Assembly (NCBI GenBank): GCA_003344405.1
Contig: NOWV01000186.1
Coordinates: 62,001-126,000 of the forward strand
Direction of reading: 5' to 3'
DNA length: 64,000 nucleotides
DNA from: Trichoplax sp. H2
Taxonomy: Eukaryota > Placozoa > Uniplacotomia > Trichoplacea
The notes under the pieces are model-generated. The model searched no databases. It was not told the origin of the DNA and was given only the letters and a program-made list of their open reading frames with translations. Both the position numbers and the translations under genes were made by a program. Below, piece by piece: positions 1-10,574 of the stretch (position 1 is its first letter; every line of letters starts with the position of its first letter).

Positions 1-1509
1 TATCATCATCAACATATCATGGATCAACTGTATAGTGAAGCTTTCCAAAAATTTTTACAACGTACACAAACCTCTAATGATGCTCACGCACATTATAACT
101 TAGCTTATTTCTATTATAATGGTCATGGTGTAGCAAAAAATTACAATCTTGCTTTCTATCATTATCAGCTAGCCGCTAAACAAGACCATCCTGGTGCATT
201 ATACAATATATGCTTACTGTATGGTATTGAAGGAAATACATCACCACAAAATGTTCGCTTCATGCCACCTGACAAATTAGCTGAATTTAAAGTCACTATG
301 TATGTTCGATCAGGAGCTCAAGGCCAATATACAAATGCCTATAGTAAATTAGTCGACAATTATCAACAGTCTGAGCTTTGGCAAGTAGCTCTCAATAAAT
401 TATACGAACTATATTTACAGCAGATTCATTGTACCGACGATCATTCTGATAATAACCATGAAATAGCCAGTCTCTACAATCAGTTAGGTTTTATATGCAT
501 GGTAAAATATAGTGCCAACGATGATTCCAGCGCGTTATTTCAAGCCAATCGCTTCTTTCATCAAGCAACCCAATTAGGTAATCCATCAGCCTATTTTAAT
601 TTAGGCTTTTTCAAGTATGGTTTTGCATGTAGTCCAGACAAAGACAGAGAAAAAGAGATAGAAATGTTGGAGATTGCAGCTCGAAATGGTCATACATTAG
701 CACAGTATCAGTTAGGCTATTATTGGCGTACTACGTTAAAGAGTCAAATTGAAAATTGCCGAAAGTCTTATGAATATTTCCAGAAAGCGTCTGTCCATGG
801 CTATTCAGATACTTTATGTAACTTAGGATTTTTGTATGTCAATGGTATTGGTGGCGTTCAACAAGACTTTCAACTTGCTGTCGACTACTTCCGAACTGCG
901 TCAGTGGTGGATGAACTAGCGTGCACGCAGTACGCCAAAAGAGAATGCTTCAGTTTAGGATTTATGTACGAACATGGTATCGGCGTGCCTGTCAATTTAA
1001 TGTTAGCCAGCCATTTTTATGCATATGGAGCAACTTTTCAATTAAATAGTAAAAAATCACTTTGCCATTTAGCTAAATTAATCGAAAAAGAGCACATAAC
1101 CCCATCATTCATTCGAGATGCTATTGAATTATACCAGCGTGCGATTGCTTCCAACAATCCATATATTTGTGGTTATGCTAACTACAGGCTAGGAAAGATA
1201 TATAGTAATCTAAGATTTGATGGATACTTTGACGAAGAGAAAGCGAACTGTCATTATCAGATAGCGCTAAATTGTTACCAAACCTATCCTAATCTGTTAG
1301 GCGAAGGCGGTGCAGACCACTACTACCATTTAGCAACATTATACGAAAAAGGTTACGGTGTCAGTATTGACTTTGAAAAAGCAAAAAACTATTACCTTCT
1401 ATCAATTAAAACTGCAGAAGAAAGGGTAGATGTCTACCAAGACTACTATGGTCAAAAAGCTAAAAGACGCTACAACGCCATCATCACCCAAATTGATACA
1501 GAGTCTTGA
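1..1509 (+). CDS. Sel1-repeat protein, 5' end beyond the window
   Basis: Tandem Sel1-like (TPR-related) helical repeats, which usually act as protein-interaction scaffolds; no catalytic domain is seen. The first ATG is at 19, but the same frame is open to base 1 and the six residues before it align with sequence inside the neighbouring paralogue, so the real gene probably begins outside the window. Repeat signatures include LGFLYVNGIGG, LGFMYEHGIGV and LATLYEKGYGV, each followed by an A..Y...A helix. From the ATG it is 496 residues with no intron and a TGA stop. It resembles both halves of the 1080-residue protein encoded 2.85 kb downstream (shared LAKLIEK block and YRLGKIYSN), being closer to the second half. 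Partner and cell compartment are unknown; no signal peptide or membrane segment is visible. Family assignment is confident, function is not. Confidence 0.85.
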   Translation, partial: YHHQHIMDQLYSEAFQKFLQRTQTSNDAHAHYNLAYFYYNGHGVAKNYNLAFYHYQLAAKQDHPGALYNICLLYGIEGNTSPQNVRFMPPDKLAEFKVTMYVRSGAQGQYTNAYSKLVDNYQQSELWQVALNKLYELYLQQIHCTDDHSDNNHEIASLYNQLGFICMVKYSANDDSSALFQANRFFHQATQLGNPSAYFNLGFFKYGFACSPDKDREKEIEMLEIAARNGHTLAQYQLGYYWRTTLKSQIENCRKSYEYFQKASVHGYSDTLCNLGFLYVNGIGGVQQDFQLAVDYFRTASVVDELACTQYAKRECFSLGFMYEHGIGVPVNLMLASHFYAYGATFQLNSKKSLCHLAKLIEKEHITPSFIRDAIELYQRAIASNNPYICGYANYRLGKIYSNLRFDGYFDEEKANCHYQIALNCYQTYPNLLGEGGADHYYHLATLYEKGYGVSIDFEKAKNYYLLSIKTAEERVDVYQDYYGQKAKRRYNAIITQIDTES

Positions 1510-4361
1510 TAGCTTATTTAAGAGATGCAACGATCGATAGGTAGATAAGCCCACGCATATCAACATACTTATGGAAAATTGTGCCATTATAATCATTATT
1601 ATTATACAGTGCATGACAGAAGATAACTGCAAATTTTCTACAATACTTGTATCATCTAAAACTACAATCTGATCATTTACAGATTGATAACTAGATAACT
1701 AAATAAACCAAAATGTATCGATATCCGCATTTATCCAAATATACAATTATCATACAGTGTATGATAGAAGGTGATTGTAAATTTTTTCTTAATATTGTCC
1801 AAAATTAGAATCTTACATATTGCAAGTAGTAAATTTATTTTATAGCTTGTATTCCGTAGCCCACAAGTGTTTACCTTGCAAGCGAAACGTGGTATGCCTC
1901 TGCACTACAAAGTAAATTAACAGACTATTCGATTGTAATTCCTATAAATATAAATAAATCGCAATGTATAGCATCAACTGTCATTCTATTGCTTAAAAAG
2001 TTAGTAATTCCACTCGTTATACTCAGTATAAATTGTATGTTTATGGAAACGAATTGGTTTACATTCCTTACATCTAATATAATATTATATTGTCCTGTGA
2101 TATACGGTAGAATTTGTATGATATAATGCGGGTATACTTGCTACGCTACTAGTTACTCTTGCTAGTCTTTCATTGTTAGCATATTGACGATGTTATTGAA
2201 CCAGGGCAGACAATCACTTCCAGATTTTATCTTCGAATTATAATCTTTATTCTACTTATATCCCGTCAAAAACATGCAAATATTCCTGAAAGATGATTGC
2301 TAGGCTTGATAAAATGCTTATCTTAAGGTGTTTATTCAAACGTAATGTATCTAACTATAGAAATCGCTTCGCTACTATGCGTACATATGCAAGGCTAATA
2401 ATAATAAAACTATGAAATGAGTAGGTTATGTTAATTTATCGTTGACTCATCATTTGTACAGTTAAAATCTTTGCCATAATTATTGTAAAATAACGCAAAT
2501 ACTCGATGATATTTGACGTATCACTAATGTTATAAAGAAATCGATCAATTTGCAAGTTTCACCGTTGAAACGATGGCGTACTAGAAGCTTGTTAAGATTC
2601 AGGAGTCATAACTTAATAAAATTAATACCCCAATTTGTGTTATATCGTTTAATTAATCGCCTGACTTATACTATGTAATCGTTCACGACAAAATGTTGCG
2701 TAAGAAATACGGCGTATACCTATAATTTACTGATTTTACTGGCTATTTATACTCGTGGCATCACCGAAATAAAATGATCACAAAGGTATACCGTACTATG
2801 AGCTATACGGAAATAAGTATGATTGTTACAGTCGACGATGGCATATATGTCCTCAATTTTGACTTTCCTTTTTTCTCAAAAAGTACTTACTAAAGAATTA
2901 CTATTGTTTTAATGGTAAAGAAATTTTACTTGAAGGTAAAAATATAAGTTTAATCCAAGCTAAACATTATAGCATCAGGATAAAGGACATTCCAGTATTA
3001 ACAGGTATTAAGTACGTATTAGATAGCATGTTGCTTCTAGCAAACCTTACCGCATTCATAAATTCTACAATATTCATATAGGACCAAAAAACCTAATAGC
3101 ATTACCTCTGTATGCGATATATTATGACTAGGGTAATTATAACGCCTGTCTACTTATTTTATTAATACAGAGATATTCTCTGCAAACTAAATCATGATAA
3201 CTACCACGTCATGCATAGTCTGTAGAAACGCTCGAATTTGCAACTAATATTAATTAAAGTATCGTATTTGCACTTACTACATGTATTAGTCAACTCTCTA
3301 AACATATTAGGAGGAAATGACATTAATAACTACGCAACTATTATCACTAAATTCTTCCTATACTTATATTCTGAGCTAATGACTTTAAAAAAAATTGAAT
3401 ACTACCCAAGCTCAGTGTATGTCTGCCTTTCTAGTTTATGCCGCAAATTAAAAATTAAATATGCAATTTCGCATGTAACTTCAATCAGAATATCAGATAC
3501 TTATTTAATTCATTAATACTTAAAAAATTCTAGATCATTTGATAGGATATAACATCGAGTGGTGCGAAATACAGTACATGATATATTAGCTAAAGCAGAA
3601 AGCCCAGCCTAATCTACCAAATCTGAATACGTACTGATAATTTTATCTCTTTTGCATAATTTTCTTAATGAAATGACACAAAAGAGCAAATTATGGCTTA
3701 TCTTTAATCTATTTATTGGCAATCAAATGCAATAAAGATAATTCTCTTATTCACTATCATCAAATATAGAACAATTTGCTTGATTATTTACTTTATATAA
3801 TTCAGACCATCATTAGAATGCAACTAAATAATTTTATTTTAAATAAAATTATCCATACTTTGTTATTTGATTGTTGCTTATCACGTAAAGAGTTGATGAA
3901 GAGCTTTCTAACTTTAAAATTCTAGTACATTGTTTAATTACGTTTCATAATATTGACACAAAACAATAAAAATATTGACAAACGACCTCTCTATATTGTA
4001 AAATTAACGAATCCAACAAGACAGGATAACCTTGACAATAGTAATCATCAATACATCTGATAATTATGATACATAATGAGAAATGAGGTCATCATTTCAT
4101 GCTCAAAAGATAATATCGATGAATAGAATATTGAATTGCACAACCTCTTATATTGATCAAGCAGCCAGTTCCTCCATTGCATTGATATCATACCTCTTGT
4201 ACTTTGCAACACACCTCGAAAGAAACTGTATCAACTTGATGCAATTCAGTTGTAGTATTTTATATTCATGCCAAATTAAAATTGATGTTCCATTAAATTG
4301 ATTTCTTCTACTATCCATTCATTACCAGGTAAGAATATTAAATAAGAATATCGTTATCAAG
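1510..4361. other. Intergenic region without recognisable gene
   Basis: About 2.85 kb of AT-rich DNA between the two Sel1-repeat genes. Open frames here are short and lack domain signatures or plausible splice partners. A diverged direct repeat lies just after the first gene (listed separately). The promoter of the downstream Sel1 gene must lie here, but no TATA-type element could be fixed with confidence. Confidence 0.5.
1598..1815. repeat. Diverged direct repeat, two units about 148 bp apart
   Basis: The segment starting near 1606 (acagtgcatgacagaag, then aactgcaaattttct) recurs near 1754 (acagtgtatgatagaag, then gattgtaaatttttt) with the same order of words and several substitutions. Both copies end with a similar aaaa-c/t-ta-aatct stretch. 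This looks like an old tandem duplication. Confidence 0.55.
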
Positions 4362-7300
4362 ATGATGTTCATCGGTGACAATATAGATGACGTTTATGAT
4401 CAAGAAGAATTTCTTGGGCGGGAAGTGGCTTCCTTATGGTATTTTTCATTAGATGATTTAGCTGAAGATGCTCGCAATATTGCATCCAAATACATTTTGC
4501 ACGATTACGCCAGAGAATTATACGATGATGCTTGTATCAAATGGGAAGAACAAATTCAAGCTACTAATAATGCACATGCCCATTATCAATTAGGATATTA
4601 TTACCAACATGGCCATCTAACGTCAGGTAAAGATTATACCCGTGCTTTGCAACATTATAAGGCAGCTATTGATCAAGACTATGCTCCTGCTATGTATGAT
4701 ATCTGTTCATTATACGGTCGGCAAAGTAAAGATAATCCATCAGATTATCTCGATTTATTGAAAGAAAACGAAATAATTCAAATGAAGGTTAAAATGTACG
4801 TTAAAGCAGCTGCTGTTGGCCAACATCGAAAAGCTGCATTTCAAACATTTCAACGGTATAAATATATGAAACAATGGCGAACGAGTATTGATGAACTAGA
4901 TAAAGAATTTAAAGCAATAATTAAGAAAAATCAATTAACAAATAAAAGTAATCTCGGTAACATTTATAACCAACTTGGTTTCATAGCTGTGATTAAAAGT
5001 CAACTAGAGAATAAAGTTGAAGAGCTTAAGTCAGCTTATGATTACTTTCATCTGGCTGGTAAACTTGGCAATCCTTCTGGTTATCTCAATTATGGTTATT
5101 ATAAATACGAGAATCATGATAAATATATTGCAGAAAGAACAAAATATTACCTTAAAGCAGCTCAAATGGGGCATTACTTAGGTTGGTATATGTTGATGCG
5201 CTATCTTATTACATCAGATGCTCTTAATCCAGCTGAGTTAGATCGTTGTCTAACTTACTTGAAAACAGCATCCCAATATCAAACAGCTGATTTTCTATCA
5301 CAGCTTGGTGTTTTACATTTAGAAAGTCAATTGCAATCAACTTCAAATGAAGTTCAAGCTTTTCAATATTTCCTGCAAGCTACACTATCTAATGAAAGTA
5401 TGTCAGTTGAATCAGTCGGTAGGCATGAATTTTTCTATGTTGGCTTTATGTATGAACATGGTATTGGAATCGAGAAAGATGTTATTAAAGCTGCCCATTT
5501 TTATGCTTCGTCTGTAATTTATCGTGGCGATTCATCACTAGCTTTATGCCGATTAGCTAAATTAATTGAAAAATGTAAAATTATGCCGGCCGATATTAAT
5601 GATGCTGTTAAATTACTTGAAACAGCTGGAACTTATAATAAGTCAGAATTAAAAATTTATGCTCATTATCGTTTAGCACGAATATTTAACGACCATAATT
5701 TGAAATCTATAGGATTATATTCGAAAGATTCCTCCAGACGACATTTGCAAGGTATAGCTCTTGATATCCTTGGTAAAATAACCCAACACCATCTACGATC
5801 AACGGAATGCTATTTAATTGGTAAGATGAATGAAAATGGTTATTTTGTCGAAAAGGATTATCGCAAAGCAATTCATTATTATCAATTAGCAGTCATGTGT
5901 TATAGCGAAAGTGATGTTCATGAGCGTTATTATTCATTTAAAGCTATGGTACGAAAAACAAAATTATTATCTAGAAATAATACAGATTATCAACAAGAAT
6001 TAAATTTTCTAGATAACTCTATCTATAGATTGCAGCAAAATTCACCTGTTGACGTTTATGTTCAATGTTATCATATCGCTTGGAAATATGGCACATTAGA
6101 CCATTTTGGCTATCAGTTACAGCTAAATGCTGTTCAAAAATATCAACAGCAATTAGAGACTTTAGCTAATGCAAATGCCTATTACCAGCTGGGCTATTTC
6201 CATCAACATGGTATAGGGCCGGTAAGGAAAGATTTTCATCAAGCCTTGCAATATTATCAAGTTGCTATTCGATTAAATCACCCTTTAGCACATTATGATT
6301 TATGTTGGCTCTACGGTTGTGAAGAAAACGGTGACGATCAATCTGTTTGTATCCATGTCTATAACACTGCTAAAAATTATGCCGACGTCATGATGGAAGA
6401 ATTTGTACAGTCGGCAGCACTAGATGGAGATTTACGATCTCTTAAAACCTTACGTCATTATTATAGCCAAAATAATGATTGCCGTACAGCTACCAAAGAA
6501 TTAGTAGAGCGATTACAAAAACGACTTAAAAATCAGCATATGACCTTAGACGAGAAAGGTAAAATTTATATTCAAATTGCCTTCCTATTATGGTTAACTT
6601 GTACTGAGATTAGTGATCAACGAGAATTCGCTAAGAAACGAATTATAGGGAAAGTTAACGATTGTTTAATGCGTGCAATTGAATATGGCAGCCCATCAGC
6701 TAGTTTCATTCAATTGTTAGTTAAAGGTATGCTACACGAACAACATGAAGTCTTTAATGAAGACTACACTAACATCATTAAACCTTCAGTGTTAGCTGGT
6801 CATATACAAGCTCAATATCAACTAGCCTTATATTTATTATCCTTTCAAGAAGATAGAAGCACCATCGATAAACCTATTGTCGATTATTTGCGCAATGCAG
6901 CATTATTAGGCTTAGAAGAGGCTCCATTAGAAATGTCGATCATGTATCGAGATGGCAATAATATTGTTCGGCCTAATCTTATGAAAGCAGCTGAGTTCTA
7001 TGACCAATATTTAATCGAATCGCATTTAGCAATAGGTGATTGCTATCAAGAATCATTTGATATTGGATTTATGCATGAGCATTATCTTAATCAGCAACAT
7101 GATTATGCTATTAAAGCAGCATTTTACTACTGGTTAAATATCAAGAATCAATTTGATTCTGCTTATGCGCAATGTTATTTAGCTAAATTAATTGAAAAGC
7201 GGAAGATTATAGGTACAGCAGCACTTGACGACGCTATTCAGCTATATCAAACAGCAGCCTACTTAAATTGCATTAGTATTCAAGGTTATGCTCATTATCG

Positions 7301-7604
7301 ACTTGGCAAAATATACAGTAATAAGAGTTATCAAGATATTTATGATTCTGCAACTGCTGATAACCATTTTCAAGTTGCTCATAATATATATATACGAAGT
7401 CTAGAACGATCGTCTGAGAAAATACCAAGTGATTTATATCATTTGGCTATTCTATATCAATATGGTTATGGAATAGTATCCAATACATCACAAGCTATTA
7501 AATATTATCAAGCAGCTGCAGAAATAGACGACGATTTCTTGCCTCTTTATGATCGATATTATCGGGATAAAGCTAAATCAAAGTTAAATCAAATCCGTTC
7601 TTAA
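4362..7604 (+). CDS. Large Sel1-repeat protein with internal duplication
   Basis: Intronless 1080-residue Sel1-repeat protein, inferred to be a helical scaffold. It consists of two homologous halves. Residues ~65-90 (NAHAHYQLGYYYQHG) match residues ~600-620 (NANAYYQLGYFHQHG). The blocks around GFMYEHGIG, LAKLIEK and YAHYRLARIF in the first half match GFMHEHYLN, LAKLIEK and YAHYRLGKIYS in the second. Each half resembles the single module of the gene at the left edge, so three copies of a ~500-residue module lie in 7.6 kb. The ATG at 4362 is followed directly by a second ATG; either could be used. The acidic N-terminus shows no signal peptide. There are no catalytic motifs. The gene is on the same strand as its paralogue, fitting tandem duplication followed by fusion or internal duplication. 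Confidence 0.88.
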   Translation: MMFIGDNIDDVYDQEEFLGREVASLWYFSLDDLAEDARNIASKYILHDYARELYDDACIKWEEQIQATNNAHAHYQLGYYYQHGHLTSGKDYTRALQHYKAAIDQDYAPAMYDICSLYGRQSKDNPSDYLDLLKENEIIQMKVKMYVKAAAVGQHRKAAFQTFQRYKYMKQWRTSIDELDKEFKAIIKKNQLTNKSNLGNIYNQLGFIAVIKSQLENKVEELKSAYDYFHLAGKLGNPSGYLNYGYYKYENHDKYIAERTKYYLKAAQMGHYLGWYMLMRYLITSDALNPAELDRCLTYLKTASQYQTADFLSQLGVLHLESQLQSTSNEVQAFQYFLQATLSNESMSVESVGRHEFFYVGFMYEHGIGIEKDVIKAAHFYASSVIYRGDSSLALCRLAKLIEKCKIMPADINDAVKLLETAGTYNKSELKIYAHYRLARIFNDHNLKSIGLYSKDSSRRHLQGIALDILGKITQHHLRSTECYLIGKMNENGYFVEKDYRKAIHYYQLAVMCYSESDVHERYYSFKAMVRKTKLLSRNNTDYQQELNFLDNSIYRLQQNSPVDVYVQCYHIAWKYGTLDHFGYQLQLNAVQKYQQQLETLANANAYYQLGYFHQHGIGPVRKDFHQALQYYQVAIRLNHPLAHYDLCWLYGCEENGDDQSVCIHVYNTAKNYADVMMEEFVQSAALDGDLRSLKTLRHYYSQNNDCRTATKELVERLQKRLKNQHMTLDEKGKIYIQIAFLLWLTCTEISDQREFAKKRIIGKVNDCLMRAIEYGSPSASFIQLLVKGMLHEQHEVFNEDYTNIIKPSVLAGHIQAQYQLALYLLSFQEDRSTIDKPIVDYLRNAALLGLEEAPLEMSIMYRDGNNIVRPNLMKAAEFYDQYLIESHLAIGDCYQESFDIGFMHEHYLNQQHDYAIKAAFYYWLNIKNQFDSAYAQCYLAKLIEKRKIIGTAALDDAIQLYQTAAYLNCISIQGYAHYRLGKIYSNKSYQDIYDSATADNHFQVAHNIYIRSLERSSEKIPSDLYHLAILYQYGYGIVSNTSQAIKYYQAAAEIDDDFLPLYDRYYRDKAKSKLNQIRS

Positions 7605-9686
7605 CCATGAAGTTGACTTACTATGTATGTTAATCAACTTCTTAATACTAGATAAAAGTATAGAAATTTTAAAATTTTACTATAAGAGAAAATATCCCTT
7701 ATAACTGTATGACTACCGATTTATGGATAAAGATATAAATCAATCCTATTTCAATTTAAATTTATTATATAACAAATATGCATAGTAACATTCCTATAAA
7801 TAAGTAAGCTGTTTCTAAAATTAAGAAATAAATGTTTATTAAAAACTATTAAAATGGTATAGTCTGTATTAATTAATTAAAAGCCGTTGCAACTAATAGC
7901 TTTAACGATAATGCAGTATTTCATGCCATCCACTACACTAGTTTGACATCAATAACTGGTACCTAACTCACAGAAATATTGCACAGCACTAACTGATATG
8001 ATATAAGATTAATATTTTCATGAGTTACAGTCTTATTTAGCATGGACTATCATCAGCTTTAATTTTTTATATACAATATGTCAACTCTGGCACTCTTTAC
8101 CGTAATTAAAGTAACACTTCTGCAACAGTCTAATAATCCTAATCGATGATTAATGGGAGTATTAGCAACTACCACCGTAGTAAAAGCATGTAACATGCAG
8201 ACTCAATCTATCTATTTATACGGGTACAGCTGCTAGACCCTAATTTCGGTAATTACTTTTTCAATCCATATTCATCCAAAAAATTAAACTTAGATTAAAT
8301 TATATCTAACTATATAAACAGTGATGCTGGATGGGTGATAGCATTGCTAGTGCTGATTAATTGATTAAGTTCTATTAAACTTTTAATTTTAAGCACATAA
8401 ATGGTACTCAGTCTACGCAAATTAGGGTATCCCAATCATGCAGAGCATAAATTGCATTTTCGTTGAACTAAAAGAGTTAATAGACTCCAGTGATTAAGGA
8501 TCTTTACAAATTAAATCACGAATATGTAGATTTTTCGAAAAATCTAGGTAAGCATCTGTGGTTTAGTCAACCAGAAAGAGATTTCTTAATTCAAAATCAG
8601 ACAGAAACATCACCTTCCATATAATACACGTATACAATTATCCTGTAAATACCTATTACTAAATGCAAATTTTGCAATCTAGTTAGGGAATTGGCACTCG
8701 TATAAAATAAACAATGATATCAAATTACTTCGATAATAAATTAATCCTATTTAGGTGGACTACTTTCAATTCTATTATATTATATACTACATTACCAATC
8801 ATAACATTCTTTATCATGAAGTAATATTCTGCAATAATTTATCAACTAATGGATGAAGGATAGGAACTTGCAGAACTACAGTAGTATAGTAGCATGGAAA
8901 TAACTTTTTTACTTGATAAATATGCTTAAGTAGCTAATGAAAGCAATGCTCTTTATCAAATTTTATCTTTATTTCATATTTACCTTAAGCAGAGATGCAA
9001 ATTAAGCTATATCTAACGATATTAGTAATCCTATTGGTACAAGATAGACTCTAAAGCTAGCATGGATTGAAAAGGTTCGACTAAATACTTAATTTATCTC
9101 AAGGAAACCCTAATTTATAAGTCTACGTAATAGCATAACTGATATTTTCATCTGTTTTGTGAGTATTAAAGCAAATGACAGGCTTCAATAAGAATTGCTA
9201 TAAATTAAATTAATCACAAAATTACTGCTTTGTTCAAAATCTTTCATCATCTAATCAACAGCAAAAAACAGATCATAATAGAAATTCTAAGGCAGTTCTT
9301 CTTTCTAACAGTCCCTATGTACTATCAAAGCTACAGTAGTAACCGATTATCGTGCTAAGAAGTCGTTGGCAAATTTATTGTATTTGAAATAGGAGATAGA
9401 TGAAAGAGCAGTAGAAATTTGATATTGCATGACGCAGCATACTGTACGGTCAAGTAAATAAGTCGGTAATTATTTCTAGAGTAATCTCTTGGCTAGTTGA
9501 TCACCGTCGAGGATTTTAGTTTTATGGTATGGTGTCGATAAAGGTAAATCAATCTAAATGATGAGTACAGTAACTATATTACTTACAGTCTATTAGCAAT
9601 ATATTCTAAACCTTGATCATATAATGGATGGCTATGGGATCGATTATAAAGGCATACAATCTGTCGATATTACAATGTTTAAGCAA
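7605..9686. other. Intergenic region without recognisable gene
   Basis: About 2.1 kb of AT-rich sequence between the convergent Sel1 gene (plus strand) and the first dehydrogenase (minus strand). It contains the 3' flanks of both. No domain-bearing open frame, structured RNA or clear repeat was seen. Confidence 0.5.
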
Positions 9687-10574
9687 TCATGAGTTAGCTG
9701 CACTGATAAAGAGGTTCTTTGTCAATTCATTAACTCCTTCAATTTCAGCGTTTCCAGTGGTATCTATCAACTTAACTTTGGCTAGATTTTCTGCTGCAGT
9801 ACTTGTAAGATATCGGAAAATTGGCTTTTCGTCAGTCATTGCCTTGATGATAACTTCAATAACTTCATCAACAGGCTGAAAAGCACTTTCATCATGTTGC
9901 CACATTGTTGTATAAGTAGTATAGAGCTGTTTGGTTCTGTCATCCATTCCCGATTCCATTACTCCAAGTTCTTTAGCAATAGAGACGGCCCTCTTTGACA
10001 TATTGGTTGCAGCAACAGAAGGCGAAATGATCGATACTGCTACATTAAACGCTTGTAATTCTACTGCTAATGATAAACTTAAGGATTCCACAGCAAACTT
10101 TGATGCACAATAGAGGGGATCATAAGGCACTGAAAGAACACCTGCAATACTAGCCATGTTAATTATTCGACCCGATCTTTGTTTCTTCATATGAGGTAAA
10201 ACATATCGAATGGTTAGAAATGTCCCCCAGAAGTTGATATCCATAACCTGTTTATGATCTGCAAGCGATAAGGTCTCGACTGGAGCAGTTAATGGAATGC
10301 CTGCGTTATTAACTAAGACATCGATACTACCATGAGTTTGGATTATTTCCACCACAACCGATTCAATAGTATTTTCTTTCGTAACATCAAGATGTCGTAT
10401 AAAAATAGTATCATCTACAGCCTCTCCAGCTTGTGCAACTAGAGCATCTTTCTCATGAAGGAAAGGTAACGTTGCATAAACAAGATATCGCTTAGCTTCA
10501 TCTTTGCCTAATCTTATAGCTAAAGCAAGACCAAATCCAGTCGTACAACCAGTAATCAATACAATTTTCGGCAT
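9687..10574 (-). CDS. Short-chain dehydrogenase/reductase, RDH8/HSD17B1-like
   Basis: Classical SDR oxidoreductase of 295 residues with a Rossmann fold binding NAD(P)(H). The glycine motif TGCTTGFG is at residues 8-15, NNAG at 89-92, the structural/catalytic Asn at 114, the catalytic Ser at 142 and YCASK with Tyr155 and Lys159. The opening ITGC..G.GLALA is typical of the retinol dehydrogenase 8 / 17-beta-hydroxysteroid dehydrogenase 1 subgroup, so a steroid, retinoid or similar lipid alcohol is a likely but unproven substrate. The position after beta-strand 2 reads ATLPFL. The paralogue at 14.3 kb has ATMRDL there, with the Arg that normally favours NADP, so cofactor preference may differ. 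Single exon, on the same strand as that paralogue 3.7 kb away. The N-terminal methionine sits directly before the first beta-strand, supporting this start. Confidence 0.9.
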   Translation of the reverse strand: MPKIVLITGCTTGFGLALAIRLGKDEAKRYLVYATLPFLHEKDALVAQAGEAVDDTIFIRHLDVTKENTIESVVVEIIQTHGSIDVLVNNAGIPLTAPVETLSLADHKQVMDINFWGTFLTIRYVLPHMKKQRSGRIINMASIAGVLSVPYDPLYCASKFAVESLSLSLAVELQAFNVAVSIISPSVAATNMSKRAVSIAKELGVMESGMDDRTKQLYTTYTTMWQHDESAFQPVDEVIEVIIKAMTDEKPIFRYLTSTAAENLAKVKLIDTTGNAEIEGVNELTKNLFISAANS

